In this document: one piece after another, positions 8,663 through 17,816 of the stretch
Layout: every line of letters starts with the position of its first letter
Position numbering within the stretch: the first letter of the stretch is position 1
Assembly (NCBI GenBank): GCA_958423535.1
Contig: CATZRJ010000002.1
Location: 1-64,000, forward strand
Source of the DNA: an uncultured Collinsella sp.
GTDB taxonomy: Bacteria; Actinomycetota; Coriobacteriia; Coriobacteriales; Coriobacteriaceae
DNA length: 64,000 nucleotides
Direction: 5' to 3'
Made by a program: the position numbers and the translations under genes
Notes under the pieces: model-generated
Databases searched by the model: none
Told to the model about the DNA's origin: nothing
The model's input: the letters and a program-made list of their open reading frames with translations, nothing else

Positions 8663-9706
8663 TTAGGCCTCCAACGGATGAGCGGGCACCGACTCGCCGG
8701 CGGCAAGTGCGGCCTCACAGGCCACCACATCGTGCTCGATATCATCGACCAGTGCCATGAACTCCTCGTATGTGGAGCAACGCACCACCTGAGCGCGCCA
8801 GGCGGCAGCATGGGGCATGCCCTTTAGATACCAGCTTGCGTACGTGCGGGCACGCGACATGAGCGGCAACAGCTCGTGCGTGAGCGTCAGGTGCTCGCGC
8901 AGGGCATCCAGGCGCTCAACCGAGGAGCGAGAAGGAACCGGCGTGCCATCGAGTGCAAGGGCTCGGGCATCGCCGAACACCCACGGATTGCCGTAGATGC
9001 CGCGCGCGATAAACACCGCGCTGGCACCCGAGCTTTGCAGATGCTCAGAAGCGTCCTCTGCCGAGAACACATCGCCCGAACCGATAACGGGAATCTCGAC
9101 GGCGTCGGCCACCTCATCGACGACCGACCAATCGGCCTGGCCCGTATAGAGCTGCGTGGCGCAGCGACCATGTACCGCCACCGCGGCGGCCCCTGCTCCC
9201 TCAAGCATCTGGGCAAACGTCGCGGCGTTACGGTCTTCGGCGTAAAAGCCCTTACGGATTTTTACGGTCACGGGCACATGCGCCGCGCCCACCGCCGCCT
9301 CGACGATCTGCTCGGCCAGATCGGGAGTGCGCATAAGCGCCGAGCCCTCGCCCTTGGTGACGACCTTGCGAGCCGGGCAGGCCATGTTGATATCGATCAG
9401 CGACAGGCGATCGCCCACGCGCTCCTCGACGGCAGCGACGGCACTCGCAAACTGATCGGGCTTGGAGCCAAAGAGTTGCACACAGATCTGCTGCTCCTCA
9501 TCGGCAGGCAGCACCAGGCGCCAGGTCTTATTGCTGGCATAGGCAAGGCCTGCAACGCTTACCATCTCGCTGTAGGCAAGGTTGGCACCGCGGCGGCGGC
9601 ACATGATGCGATAGGCGGGGTCGGTCACGCCGGCCATGGGAGCCATAAGGAACGGCTGCTCGGCATAGGCGCCCAGCAGCCGCTTGCTGTATTCAGAAAG
9701 CGCCAT
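8663..9706 (-). CDS. dusB: tRNA-dihydrouridine synthase (DusB-like)
   Basis: This FMN-dependent enzyme reduces uridine to dihydrouridine in tRNA D-loops. The TIM-barrel domain begins with LMAPMAGVTD (residues 19-28), and the conserved INMACPARKVVTKGEGSAL block contains the catalytic Cys. VHGRCATQLYTG and a terminal FMN-phosphate GSGDVF loop follow. A helical RNA-binding domain closes the 347-residue protein. The ATG lies 4 bp beyond the lepA stop. Dus subfamily and target position cannot be fixed from sequence alone, but the neighbourhood and length favour DusB. Confidence 0.88.
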   Translation of the reverse strand: MALSEYSKRLLGAYAEQPFLMAPMAGVTDPAYRIMCRRRGANLAYSEMVSVAGLAYASNKTWRLVLPADEEQQICVQLFGSKPDQFASAVAAVEERVGDRLSLIDINMACPARKVVTKGEGSALMRTPDLAEQIVEAAVGAAHVPVTVKIRKGFYAEDRNAATFAQMLEGAGAAAVAVHGRCATQLYTGQADWSVVDEVADAVEIPVIGSGDVFSAEDASEHLQSSGASAVFIARGIYGNPWVFGDARALALDGTPVPSRSSVERLDALREHLTLTHELLPLMSRARTYASWYLKGMPHAAAWRAQVVRCSTYEEFMALVDDIEHDVVACEAALAAGESVPAHPLEA

Positions 9707-9710
9707 GAAC

Positions 9711-11522
9711 CTACTCGTCCACCTTGAGAATCGCCATAAAGGCCTCCTGCGGGACCTCGACCGAGCCGATGGCCTTCATGCGCTTTTTGCCCTCTTTCTG
9801 CTTCTCGAGCAGCTTGCGCTTACGCGAGATATCGCCGCCATAGCACTTGGCCAGCACGTCCTTGCGGCGCGCCTTGACGGTAGAGCGGGCGATGATCTTG
9901 TTACCGATGGCGCCCTGAATAGGCACCTCGAACAGCTGACGCGGAATGATTTCCTTGAGCTTGTCGCACAGACCGCGGGCCAGGCCATAGGCCTTGTCCT
10001 TGTGCACGATAAACGAAAGCGCATCCACCTCGTCGCCCGAAAGCAGGATATCGAGCTTGACGAGCTCGGAGGGGCGATATTCGTTGAACTCGTAGTCGAG
10101 CGAGGCGTAACCCTTGGTGCGGCTCTTGAGCTGGTCAAAAAAGTCCAGAATGAGCTCGGCAAGCGGCATGTCGAAACGCATCTCGACCGATTTGCTCGTG
10201 AGATGGATCATGTCGGTTGTAATGCCGCGATGCTCGATAGCGAGCTGCATGACGGCACCCGTATACTCGGGCGGACAGATAATCTTGGCCTTGAGGTAGG
10301 GCTCCTCGATGCGCTCGATGCGCGTAGCCTCGGGCAGATCCTGCGGGCTGCGAACATCAATCATCTCGCCGTCGGTCTTGTAGACGTGATAGTCCACCGA
10401 AGGGCTCGTGGCAATCAGGTCCAGGTTGAACTCGCGCTCCAGGCGCTCCTTGACGACCTCCATATGCAGCAGGCCCAAGAAGCCAACGCGGAAACCAAAG
10501 CCGAGCGCCACCGAAGTCTCGGGCTCCCACACCAACGACGGGTCGTTGACATGCAGCTTATCGAGAGCGTCGCGCAGGTTCTCGTAATCCTTGTTGTCGA
10601 TCGGGAACAGGCCCGTGTAGACCATGGGCTTGGCCTCGCGATAGCCGGGAAGCGGCTCGGGGCAGGGATTCGACGCCCACGTGAGGGTATCGCCCACGTG
10701 CACGGCCTCGGGATCCTTCAGGCCCGTGACCACGTAGCCCACCTCGCCGACCGTCAGTGCGTCGACCGGTGTCTCGGCGGGACGCTTGACGCCCACGCCG
10801 TCGACCAAGAAGTCGCCCTCGGCCTGCATCATAAGCAGGGTATCGCCCTTTTTGATGGAGCCGTCAAAGACACGGACCGTGGCAACGACGCCGCGGTACT
10901 CATCAAAATACGAGTCCAGGATGAGCGCCTTGAGCGGCGCGTTTGCATCGCCCTTGGGCGGAGAGATCAAAAAGACGATGGACTCCAGCAGATCGTGGAT
11001 GCCCTCGCCGGTCTTGCCCGATACGCATACGGCATCGTCGGCAGGGATCGCCAGGTCGTCCTCGATCTCGGTCTTGACCTCGTCGGGGTGTGCCGACGGC
11101 AGGTCGATCTTATTGATGGCGGGCACGATATCCAAGTTGGCGTTCATGGCGAGCGTCGCGTTGGAGACGGTCTGCGCCTCGACGCCCTGCGTGGCGTCGA
11201 CGACAAGCACCGCACCCTCGCAGGCGGCAAGCGAACGCGAGACCTCATAGGTAAAGTCCACGTGGCCCGGCGTATCGATCAGGTTGAACTGATACGTCTC
11301 GCCATCGTCGGCGTCATAGGAGACGCGAACGGCATTGGACTTGATCGTGATGCCGCGCTCGCGCTCAATATCCATGGTATCGAGCAGCTGCGACTCCATG
11401 TCGCGCTCGTCGACGGTATGGGTGAGCTCGAGGATGCGGTCACTAATCGTGGACTTGCCATGGTCAATGTGCGCAACGATCGAGAAGTTGCGGATGTGGG
11501 AAATGTCAATTGAAGTATTCAT
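9711..11522 (-). CDS. lepA: Elongation factor 4 (LepA)
   Basis: LepA/EF4 is a translational GTPase that acts on stalled or mis-translocated ribosomes and in 30S biogenesis. G1 AHIDHGKST is at residues 17-25; DTPGHVDF and NKIDLPSA follow, and the C-terminal [16 protein letters not shown] tail is LepA-specific. It is 603 residues from the ATG at 11522. No good Shine-Dalgarno precedes this ATG. Instead TAAGAT lies 7 bases upstream, right after the rpsT terminator, so a leaderless mRNA is possible. It heads the long operon running down to recO. Confidence 0.97.
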   Translation of the reverse strand: MNTSIDISHIRNFSIVAHIDHGKSTISDRILELTHTVDERDMESQLLDTMDIERERGITIKSNAVRVSYDADDGETYQFNLIDTPGHVDFTYEVSRSLAACEGAVLVVDATQGVEAQTVSNATLAMNANLDIVPAINKIDLPSAHPDEVKTEIEDDLAIPADDAVCVSGKTGEGIHDLLESIVFLISPPKGDANAPLKALILDSYFDEYRGVVATVRVFDGSIKKGDTLLMMQAEGDFLVDGVGVKRPAETPVDALTVGEVGYVVTGLKDPEAVHVGDTLTWASNPCPEPLPGYREAKPMVYTGLFPIDNKDYENLRDALDKLHVNDPSLVWEPETSVALGFGFRVGFLGLLHMEVVKERLEREFNLDLIATSPSVDYHVYKTDGEMIDVRSPQDLPEATRIERIEEPYLKAKIICPPEYTGAVMQLAIEHRGITTDMIHLTSKSVEMRFDMPLAELILDFFDQLKSRTKGYASLDYEFNEYRPSELVKLDILLSGDEVDALSFIVHKDKAYGLARGLCDKLKEIIPRQLFEVPIQGAIGNKIIARSTVKARRKDVLAKCYGGDISRKRKLLEKQKEGKKRMKAIGSVEVPQEAFMAILKVDE

Positions 11523-11529
11523 GCGGACT

Positions 11530-11535
11530 ATCTTA
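11530..11535 (-). promoter_or_regulatory. Possible -10 element (TAAGAT) of lepA
   Basis: TAAGAT on the minus strand ends 7 bases before the lepA ATG and starts just after the rpsT terminator tract. No convincing -35 is visible. If used, transcription would begin at or beside the start codon. Confidence 0.35.
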
Positions 11536-11545
11536 CCCGAGCGGT

Positions 11546-11581
11546 ACAAAAAATGGAGCCTGTTCCATAAAACAGGCTCCA
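11546..11581 (-). terminator. Intrinsic terminator after rpsT
   Basis: On the minus strand TGGAGCCTGTT and AACAGGCTCCA form a perfect 11-bp stem with a 6-base loop, followed by TTTTTT. It separates rpsT from lepA. Confidence 0.93.
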
Positions 11582-11618
11582 TTTATGCGCGTAATCTGTG
11601 TGGTGTGAAATTTACAAC

Positions 11619-11885
11619 TTAGGCGTTGATGCTGTTCACGAGCTTGGCAAGACCGGACTTACGGTTGGAAGCCTGGTTCTTGTGGATAACATGCTTGGCG
11701 GCAGCCATGTCGAGACGCTTGGTGACGGTCTTGAGGGCAGCCTGGGCCTTCTCGGCGTCGCCCTCGGCGACGGCGGACTGGACGTGCTTGGTCAGCGTCT
11801 TGAGCTCGGACTTGACAGCCTTGTTACGCATGCGAGCTGCCTCATTGGTGCGGATACGCTTCTTCTGAGACTTGATGTTTGCCAC
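11619..11885 (-). CDS. rpsT: 30S ribosomal protein S20 (bS20)
   Basis: bS20 is a primary 16S rRNA-binding protein of the small subunit. The 88-residue, Lys/Arg/Ala-rich helical sequence beginning [14 protein letters not shown] is typical. The start is a GTG at 11885 with AAAGGA about 10 bases upstream; the reading frame extends further but without homology. It is a single-gene unit, with an extended -10 promoter at about 11961-11969 and a strong terminator downstream. Confidence 0.96.
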   Translation of the reverse strand: MANIKSQKKRIRTNEAARMRNKAVKSELKTLTKHVQSAVAEGDAEKAQAALKTVTKRLDMAAAKHVIHKNQASNRKSGLAKLVNSINA

Positions 11886-11960
11886 TTCTGGAGTTCCTTT
11901 CGAGTTCCTTGCAAAAAATGTATGACACCTCTGAGACACGGTGAGGTCATGCAAGCGCCT

Positions 11961-11969
11961 ACTATAGCA
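11961..11969 (-). promoter_or_regulatory. Extended -10 promoter of rpsT
   Basis: TGCTATAGT on the minus strand, about 75 bases upstream of the rpsT start. It is the same nonamer as at rpmB. The -35 region is weak. Confidence 0.6.
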
Positions 11970-12018
11970 CGCTCCCCCTCAAAGGGATAGAACGAATTTG
12001 TCAAATAGGCAGGTATCA

Positions 12019-12981
12019 TCACGATTTTCTCAAGATGTTCGTAATCCAGAGCAAAAGCGCGGTCTCCGAATCGGCCGAACCCTTCAATGCGAGCTCCACA
12101 TCGACCGCGCCCTCGAGCGCGGCAACGAGCTCGGTCATCGAAAAACGACGCGCCCAGGTCAGGTGATTCTTGACCTGCCAAGACTGGAGCTTGAGCGTCG
12201 CGGCAAGCTCGCGGCCCTGTCCACGCGCATCGAGTGCCTTGGCGACGATAAGCTCGCGAATGCGTCCGCACAGCAGCGTGTAGGTCCACACATAGCTCTT
12301 GGTGGGTAGCAGCCCAAAGAGCTCAAGCGAGCGGCGCATATCACGAGCCGAGACCGCGTTGAGAAAATCCCAGGGCTGGACTTCGGCCGTGCGCACGATC
12401 CAGCGTTCCACATCGGCAAGCTCAATTTGCGGCGCCTCGACCATCTGGGCAAGCTTGGCCAAGTCGTTATCGAGCATGCGAGTGTTCTCACCCGAGCGCG
12501 AAACGAGCTCCTCGGCGGCCGCCGTCGAGATGGACTTTCCGTGCTGCGTCGCCATCTGCTGCACGCGGCGCGGGAGCTCCCAGCGCTTGGTGCCCGAACA
12601 GTCGATCACGGCCTTCTTGTCAATCTTGGCGATTGCCTTGTACAGGCGCGTGTTCTTGGCAAGCGAATCGGCGATGATGAGGCAAACCGTCGTGGGGCTG
12701 GGACTCGCCAGATACTCAACAAGCGGCTCGGAGATCGCTTTGACGAGTTTTGAGCAGCCGTCAAGGATTACCAGGCGAAACTCGCTGCCCATGGGAAAGG
12801 TGTTAAGCGACCCGATAATCGACTCGATATCGGGGTCTTTGGTCATATCGCGCTCGTCGAGGTTGAACTCGACCATGCCCGTCTTTTCCAGACGAGCCTT
12901 CATACGCGAGACGGCGTGGTCGCGTTTGACTCCGTCGGTACCGACGATCAGATACGCCGGCAAAAGACCGGTTTCGGACAT
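12019..12981 (-). CDS. holA: DNA polymerase III subunit delta
   Basis: HolA is the clamp-loader subunit that opens the beta sliding clamp. The 320-residue product shows the delta pattern: an N-terminal degenerate AAA+ core beginning AYLIVGTDGVKRDHAV, a middle helical domain (TWARRFSMTE region), and a collar domain ending ALLLWITNILRKS. I selected the ATG at 12981 with GGAGGGGAG upstream; an earlier in-frame start gives 14 unrelated residues. It follows comEC by 78 bp, the same neighbour relation seen in many Firmicutes and Actinobacteria. Confidence 0.9.
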   Translation of the reverse strand: MSETGLLPAYLIVGTDGVKRDHAVSRMKARLEKTGMVEFNLDERDMTKDPDIESIIGSLNTFPMGSEFRLVILDGCSKLVKAISEPLVEYLASPSPTTVCLIIADSLAKNTRLYKAIAKIDKKAVIDCSGTKRWELPRRVQQMATQHGKSISTAAAEELVSRSGENTRMLDNDLAKLAQMVEAPQIELADVERWIVRTAEVQPWDFLNAVSARDMRRSLELFGLLPTKSYVWTYTLLCGRIRELIVAKALDARGQGRELAATLKLQSWQVKNHLTWARRFSMTELVAALEGAVDVELALKGSADSETALLLWITNILRKS

Positions 12982-13021
12982 CGCGCTCCCCTCCCGCAGG
13001 CTCTCGTGCTCGTACCGTGTC

Positions 13022-13051
13022 ATTCTATCCCACGGGTTGGTCCCACGCCAA
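13022..13051 (-). promoter_or_regulatory. Putative holA promoter
   Basis: TTGGCG and TAGAAT are spaced by 18 bp on the minus strand, in the comEC-holA gap. This would give holA expression independent of competence control. Confidence 0.5.
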
Positions 13052-13059
13052 CGGCAGCA

Positions 13060-15363
13060 TCAAGGTCGCTGACATCGCATGGCAAAACCGGTTGCAGTCG
13101 GCGAGACAGTGATATCTCCCTGTTCGATGGTGCATGCGAACGCGCCACCCGCATCGCGAACGGCATCGATGCAGGCATCGGATGGATGACCGTAGCGGTT
13201 GCCCTCGCCCGCACTCGCGATAGAGAGCTCGGGCTTAAGCGTTTCCAGTAGGTCAGTGTCGACGGAAACTTTTGAGCCGTGATGCCCCAGCTTGAGCACA
13301 TCGATATCGCCCACCGCCTGCACAAACTCGCGCTCCTGATCGAGCTCGGCATCACCGGTGAGGAGCACGCGCAGGCTCTTGCCTTCCTGAGCATAGGAGA
13401 GCAGCAAGACAAGCGAGTCCTCATTGCCCTCGCCATCCACCGTGTCAAACGGCCACATCACACGAGCCCGAAATGCGCCGATATCGACCGTGTCTCCGCG
13501 GGCCACCTGCCGATACGTAACGCCGGGGCGATTCAGAACCTCAGCAGGCGCGCCTTCTAGCGCATCGGCCGCGACCGCAATGGTTCCAACCGAAAACTGA
13601 TCGAGCACATCGGGAAGACCACCCCAATGGTCTTCGTCCCAATGCGTCACGAAGACGGCGTCGATATGGTGGACATTGTTGCGAACCAACGCCGACACCA
13701 CGCGCTCATCGAGCCCACAGTCGACGAGCGCTACGGTGCCACCCTGACGAACCAGAATCGCATCGGCCTGGCCAACATCGAGGACCGTTACCGAAGGCGG
13801 TGCGCATCGATCCCAATAGACATACGGAACACCCGCTGCAAGCATCAAACACAACAGCCCCACTGCCATGGGCCGTGCACAGGGGCGTGGCCACCAGACC
13901 AAGAGGACGGCCAGCGCAAACGGCACCACGTATACCAAGGGTGTACCGGGCGGCACGCTTGCGGATGCGCCCGGAACGGCAGCAAAGAGCTGCTCAAAGA
14001 ACAGGGCGCAGCGAGCGACAATCATGGGCACCACGAGCGCCCCGTGACGCAACAGCGGCACAAGCGAGCAGGGCACCAGCACAATCGATATAGCGAGCAG
14101 CACGCTTATCACCGGACCGATCACGGCATTTGCGAGCGGGGCAATGAGCGAAAACGTCTCAAATGCGGGAATCGTAACGGGAAGTGTCGCCAGCTGCGAG
14201 CACAGCGTGACAGACAAAATACTGGCGACGCCCGATGGCACACCCAGCTCGCCCAAGGCGTAGGTGGCGTAGGGGCAAAAACAAAGGATGGCAAAAACAC
14301 TGGCGCACGAAAGCTGAAAACCCATTTCGAACAATACCGTCGGCCGCAGCAACACAAAAATTGCCATGGTCAAAAATAGAGCCGAGAGGCCATGCCGACG
14401 ACGTCCGGCGCCGTTGGCGACAAGCGTCACCGCCACCATACAGCACGCGCGCACGGCCGAGGGCGAGGCGCCCGTAAAGACGGAATAGGCAGCAAGGGCC
14501 AGAACCAGCAACCCCCGCTGCAGCCCACGAGAGAGATGCGTCTTTTGCAGGGCGCTCTCAATCACAAACCCCACAATGGCAAGATGACTGCCCGAAACGG
14601 CGATAAGATGTGCGGTGCCCGTTACCGAAAACCAATCGCCCGCCGGCTGGGCACGCAGCTCGGACGAGCGTCCGCAGACAACGCCGGCAATGAGCGAGCA
14701 CGCCGAATCGGTCGCGGGCGCGATAACGGCAAGGAGCTCGTTTCGTAGCCGAAGCAACGGCCCTGGAGAGCCCTCGTCGACCGATACCAACCGGACGACT
14801 TTAACCTTTCGAAGCTCGCCCCGAAGCACGCGTGAGCGCCCATACGCATCATTCTCAAACCGCGAAATTCGACCGATAGCACGTACATGCGAACCGGCGT
14901 CGAGTTCATGATCACACGACAGCCGTACCTGACCCAAGCGCTTTTCGCCCGCATACGCATCGCAGGTATAGGAGTACGAACCGTCATTGATGGACGGATC
15001 GCCCTGCACATAAAATTCGAGACTGCTCGCAGCCCGATTATCCAATGCCCTCGAAGCGCGCAGCGCCCCTATCGCCCAACCAGCGGACACGACCGCCCCC
15101 GCCACGAGGCCGAGAGCCGCGGCATACAGCCATCGCTTCCATCGCACAAGACGCATGCAGGACCGAGCCAATACGATGCACGCCGCAGCCGCAACGGGAA
15201 TGGCCATAAGCAATATAACGGGCGCTGCCCGCTCTCCCAGCAGCACATCGGCTGCCACATTAAGCACCAAGCCACAGCTCGCACACAAACCGGCACAAAG
15301 GACCATCGTCCACGGCATCAAGGGCCGCGGTGGCATCACATGCTCGCGCTCGGTCGCACTCAT
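13060..15363 (-). CDS. comEC: DNA internalisation channel ComEC/Rec2
   Basis: ComEC forms the cytoplasmic-membrane channel that imports single-stranded DNA during transformation. The 767-residue protein has N-terminal hydrophobic segments, a soluble OB-like part, then the competence domain with multiple membrane helices. It ends in a metallo-beta-lactamase domain (about residues 520-760) with DVGQADAILV, the metal site HWDEDHWGG and LGHHGSK. All expected domains are present in one frame. Its ATG overlaps the comEA stop (ATGA), indicating translational coupling. Confidence 0.95.
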   Translation of the reverse strand: MSATEREHVMPPRPLMPWTMVLCAGLCASCGLVLNVAADVLLGERAAPVILLMAIPVAAAACIVLARSCMRLVRWKRWLYAAALGLVAGAVVSAGWAIGALRASRALDNRAASSLEFYVQGDPSINDGSYSYTCDAYAGEKRLGQVRLSCDHELDAGSHVRAIGRISRFENDAYGRSRVLRGELRKVKVVRLVSVDEGSPGPLLRLRNELLAVIAPATDSACSLIAGVVCGRSSELRAQPAGDWFSVTGTAHLIAVSGSHLAIVGFVIESALQKTHLSRGLQRGLLVLALAAYSVFTGASPSAVRACCMVAVTLVANGAGRRRHGLSALFLTMAIFVLLRPTVLFEMGFQLSCASVFAILCFCPYATYALGELGVPSGVASILSVTLCSQLATLPVTIPAFETFSLIAPLANAVIGPVISVLLAISIVLVPCSLVPLLRHGALVVPMIVARCALFFEQLFAAVPGASASVPPGTPLVYVVPFALAVLLVWWPRPCARPMAVGLLCLMLAAGVPYVYWDRCAPPSVTVLDVGQADAILVRQGGTVALVDCGLDERVVSALVRNNVHHIDAVFVTHWDEDHWGGLPDVLDQFSVGTIAVAADALEGAPAEVLNRPGVTYRQVARGDTVDIGAFRARVMWPFDTVDGEGNEDSLVLLLSYAQEGKSLRVLLTGDAELDQEREFVQAVGDIDVLKLGHHGSKVSVDTDLLETLKPELSIASAGEGNRYGHPSDACIDAVRDAGGAFACTIEQGDITVSPTATGFAMRCQRP

Positions 15364-16070
15364 ACGCAGATGCAATCTTTGATTTTGGCGAGCTTCTTCT
15401 CACCGATCCCCGATACGCGCATAAGGTCATCAACCGAGGCAAAGGCCCCGTTTTGCGTCCGTTCGTCGATAATTGACTGGGCCATAGAAGGCCCGATGCC
15501 CGAAAGCGTCTGCAGCTCCGCCGCACTTGCCGTATTGATGTTCACGAGCCCCGACGAAGACCCCGCACCAGGAGTCGTGGCAGCACCGCTTTCGGCCCCG
15601 CCGACCGCCACAGCCGCTTGTTGCTCCCCCACCGTCGGCACATAGATCTTTTGACCATCTGTGATCTTGGACGCACGATTAAGCCCTGTCACATCCGCCT
15701 CGGCCGTAAGCCCTCCGGCAGCATCGATTGCCTGGGATACCCGCGCTCCGCCTTTGAGCCGGTACACGCCAGGCCTCACAACGGCGCCATCCACATCGAC
15801 GTACACCTCGGCGGCAGAAGAACTCTTGGCAGACGACTCATCGGCATCATCAGGTGACACATCCCCGTCCCCTCGCACATCCGAGGCGCCTGCCTCGTCA
15901 CTACGCTCAAACGACACGTTGCTGGAATGGCCACCAAAATTTGCCATCGCCAGGCCACTCGCAGCGGCAATGGCAACCAGAATCGCCACGACCACCGCCT
16001 TATGGCCGAGCAGCTTTTCTGCCCAGCGGTCCATCCGTTTAACCCGTTCGTGTTGCTCGCGCTGCGCCAT
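15360..16070 (-). CDS. comEA: Competence DNA receptor ComEA
   Basis: ComEA is a membrane-anchored DNA-binding receptor that passes incoming DNA to ComEC. After a short basic N-terminus there is one membrane helix (about residues 24-45), then an acidic Ser-rich linker. An SLBB domain (VDVDGAVVRPGVYRL onward, about 95-150) and a C-terminal double helix-hairpin-helix (LVNINTASAAELQTLSGIG to the end) follow. I chose the ATG at 16070 with GGAGGTG six bases upstream, giving 236 residues. It heads the comEA-comEC unit; a shared 17-bp element lies 80 bp upstream. Confidence 0.94.
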   Translation of the reverse strand: MAQREQHERVKRMDRWAEKLLGHKAVVVAILVAIAAASGLAMANFGGHSSNVSFERSDEAGASDVRGDGDVSPDDADESSAKSSSAAEVYVDVDGAVVRPGVYRLKGGARVSQAIDAAGGLTAEADVTGLNRASKITDGQKIYVPTVGEQQAAVAVGGAESGAATTPGAGSSSGLVNINTASAAELQTLSGIGPSMAQSIIDERTQNGAFASVDDLMRVSGIGEKKLAKIKDCICV

Positions 16071-16149
16071 AGCAAACACCTCCCAACACCATCGTGTCAG
16101 GAAACGAGCGCCGCAGACTCCGCACGCCCACACCAGTTTCCACGGTCAA

Positions 16150-16166
16150 ACCAAAAGCTGACCAAA
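16150..16166 (-). promoter_or_regulatory. Candidate competence box upstream of comEA
   Basis: On the minus strand TTTGGTCAGCTTTTGGT contains two TTTGGT half-sites 11 bp apart. The identical 17-mer occurs upstream of yraN at 44488-44504. The distance to the start codon is 80 bp here and 75 bp there. Its role as a regulator site is inferred. Confidence 0.55.
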
Positions 16167-16238
16167 ACCTTGCTGAAAAGTGTCCATTTATTCAGGCAGA
16201 CGTCGACAGATGAACCGTTTGTCGCCTAATGCCCAGAT

Positions 16239-16273
16239 AAAAAAAGACCGACGATGCAAAATCACCGCCGGTC
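16239..16273 (-). terminator. Intrinsic terminator after thiI
   Basis: An 11-bp stem (with two G-U pairs) closes a 6-base loop at 16246-16273. It is followed on the minus strand by TTTTTTT. It isolates the comEA unit from the mihF-gmk-rpoZ-thiI operon. Confidence 0.9.
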
Positions 16274-16284
16274 TATACACAATA

Positions 16285-17529
16285 TTATTCGTGATCTTGG
16301 TAAATCTCACGTGGAGCGAGCTCGGAATGTTTGCGTTTTAAGGTCTTAGGGGCCTTATACGTGTTGCTCTCGAAGTCAATATACTCGGTCTGTTTGAGCA
16401 AACGCTCAATCATCTCCTCGTGATCGAACAGCTCCCACGCCTCAAGCACGGCATCGAGTTTAGCGTGCGTCTCGGGACGGCGCGGCATAAACAGCGTGCA
16501 GCAATCGGGAGCAGCCTCGGTCGAGATATCAAACGTGCCGATCTCCTGGGCACGCGCGATGATCTCCTGCTTATCAGAACCAATGAGCGGACGGAACACG
16601 GGAATCTTCACGGCCTCGTTGACGGCCATGATGTTCTCAAGCGTCTGGGAGGCAACCTGACCAAGCGACTCGCCCGTCACAATGGCCTTGGCGCCCTCGA
16701 TATGCGCGATGCGCTCGGCAACCGAATACATAATGCGGCGATACATGATCACACGCAGGTTGCTGGGGCAGGTGACCGAAATCTCACGCTGGCAGTCGCC
16801 AAACGGCACCACATACAGGCGGCCGATCTGGACACCCGGCTCAAGCGCACGGATGATGTCCTGCACCAAATACTCGCTCGTATCGGGTGTCTGCGGACGA
16901 CCGGAGAAATGTACCGGCACGCACACCGCGCCGCGACGCGCGAGCATCCAGGTCGCCACCGGGGAATCGATACCCGACGACAGCAGCGTCACGACCTTGC
17001 CGGCAGACCCCACCGGAAGGCCACCCACACCGCGCTCAGAGCGCGCATACACATAGACGCTACCCTGGACCACCAGCACGTGCACCATCGCGTCGGGGTC
17101 GTGCATCTGGACCTTTTTATCGGGAAACGCCTCGCACAGCACCTCGCCTACCTGCCGATTGATATCAATCGAGGTGAGCTCATAGTCGGTGTTCGAACGC
17201 TTGGCGTGAACCTTAAACGACTCGAAGGGACCAAACTCGCGCAGCGCCTTCACGGCGGCGGCGCAGTACTCCTGCGGGTCGCGGTTCGTGTGATATGCCA
17301 GGGACACGCGGGCAACGCCGGGGACGGTGCGAATGACGCGCGCCGCCTCGTCGGCCTGATGCTCGTTAAAGGTCACGAGGATATAACCGGAAATTCGAGA
17401 CACGGCATTCACGGAAAAGGCGGCCAAGGCCGCCTTGATGTTATCCATGAGGATATGCTCAAAATGTGCGCGGTTCTTGCCCTTCAGTCCAACCTCGTGA
17501 TAGTGGACCAGGCAGACGCGGGCTGCCAT
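16285..17529 (-). CDS. thiI: tRNA 4-thiouridine synthase ThiI
   Basis: ThiI adenylates U8 of tRNA and inserts sulfur to make s4U; it may also serve thiazole synthesis. An N-terminal ferredoxin-like/THUMP region (residues 1-165) is followed by a PP-loop pyrophosphatase domain with SSGIDSPVATWML. The protein is 414 residues and lacks the rhodanese domain of the E. coli enzyme. The PDCCTLF segment matches the Bacillus-type form, which relies on a separate cysteine desulfurase. No nifS/iscS-like gene is adjacent. It is the last gene of its operon. Confidence 0.93.
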   Translation of the reverse strand: MAARVCLVHYHEVGLKGKNRAHFEHILMDNIKAALAAFSVNAVSRISGYILVTFNEHQADEAARVIRTVPGVARVSLAYHTNRDPQEYCAAAVKALREFGPFESFKVHAKRSNTDYELTSIDINRQVGEVLCEAFPDKKVQMHDPDAMVHVLVVQGSVYVYARSERGVGGLPVGSAGKVVTLLSSGIDSPVATWMLARRGAVCVPVHFSGRPQTPDTSEYLVQDIIRALEPGVQIGRLYVVPFGDCQREISVTCPSNLRVIMYRRIMYSVAERIAHIEGAKAIVTGESLGQVASQTLENIMAVNEAVKIPVFRPLIGSDKQEIIARAQEIGTFDISTEAAPDCCTLFMPRRPETHAKLDAVLEAWELFDHEEMIERLLKQTEYIDFESNTYKAPKTLKRKHSELAPREIYQDHE

Positions 17530-17811
17530 TTAGGCTTCAGCAACCTTGTGGCCGAGCGCCTTCTCGTAACGGGCCTCGTCGTAGGAGATATCGCCGTCGA
17601 CAATCTCGTCCATAGCCATCGAGATGGTATCGGCGCCGGAGAGCGCAATGGTGATGTCGTCGACATCCTGGACGGCGAGCACACGGTTGTGCTGGCCACG
17701 CAGCATGCTGTTAATGTCGCAGGCGCGCTTAGAGGCAAGCGAGGCGAGCAGGAAGCGGTTGTGATCGGTCTTCTCCAGAAGATCGTCAATGCAAGGCTTT
17801 ACAACGGACAC
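17530..17811 (-). CDS. rpoZ: RNA polymerase omega subunit
   Basis: The omega subunit aids assembly and stability of RNA polymerase through the beta-prime subunit. The 93-residue product contains the characteristic CDINSM and the N-terminal NRFLLASLASKRA, equivalent to the conserved YxLVxxxAKRAR region. It lies directly after gmk and abuts thiI (its TAA is followed at once by the thiI start region). The gmk-rpoZ order is widely conserved. Confidence 0.93.
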   Translation of the reverse strand: MSVVKPCIDDLLEKTDHNRFLLASLASKRACDINSMLRGQHNRVLAVQDVDDITIALSGADTISMAMDEIVDGDISYDEARYEKALGHKVAEA

Positions 17812-17816
17812 GGACC

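Noticed and set aside
9684..11513. Plus-strand open frame of 609 codons opposite lepA
   Set aside because: Antisense shadow of the highly conserved lepA, with no independent support.
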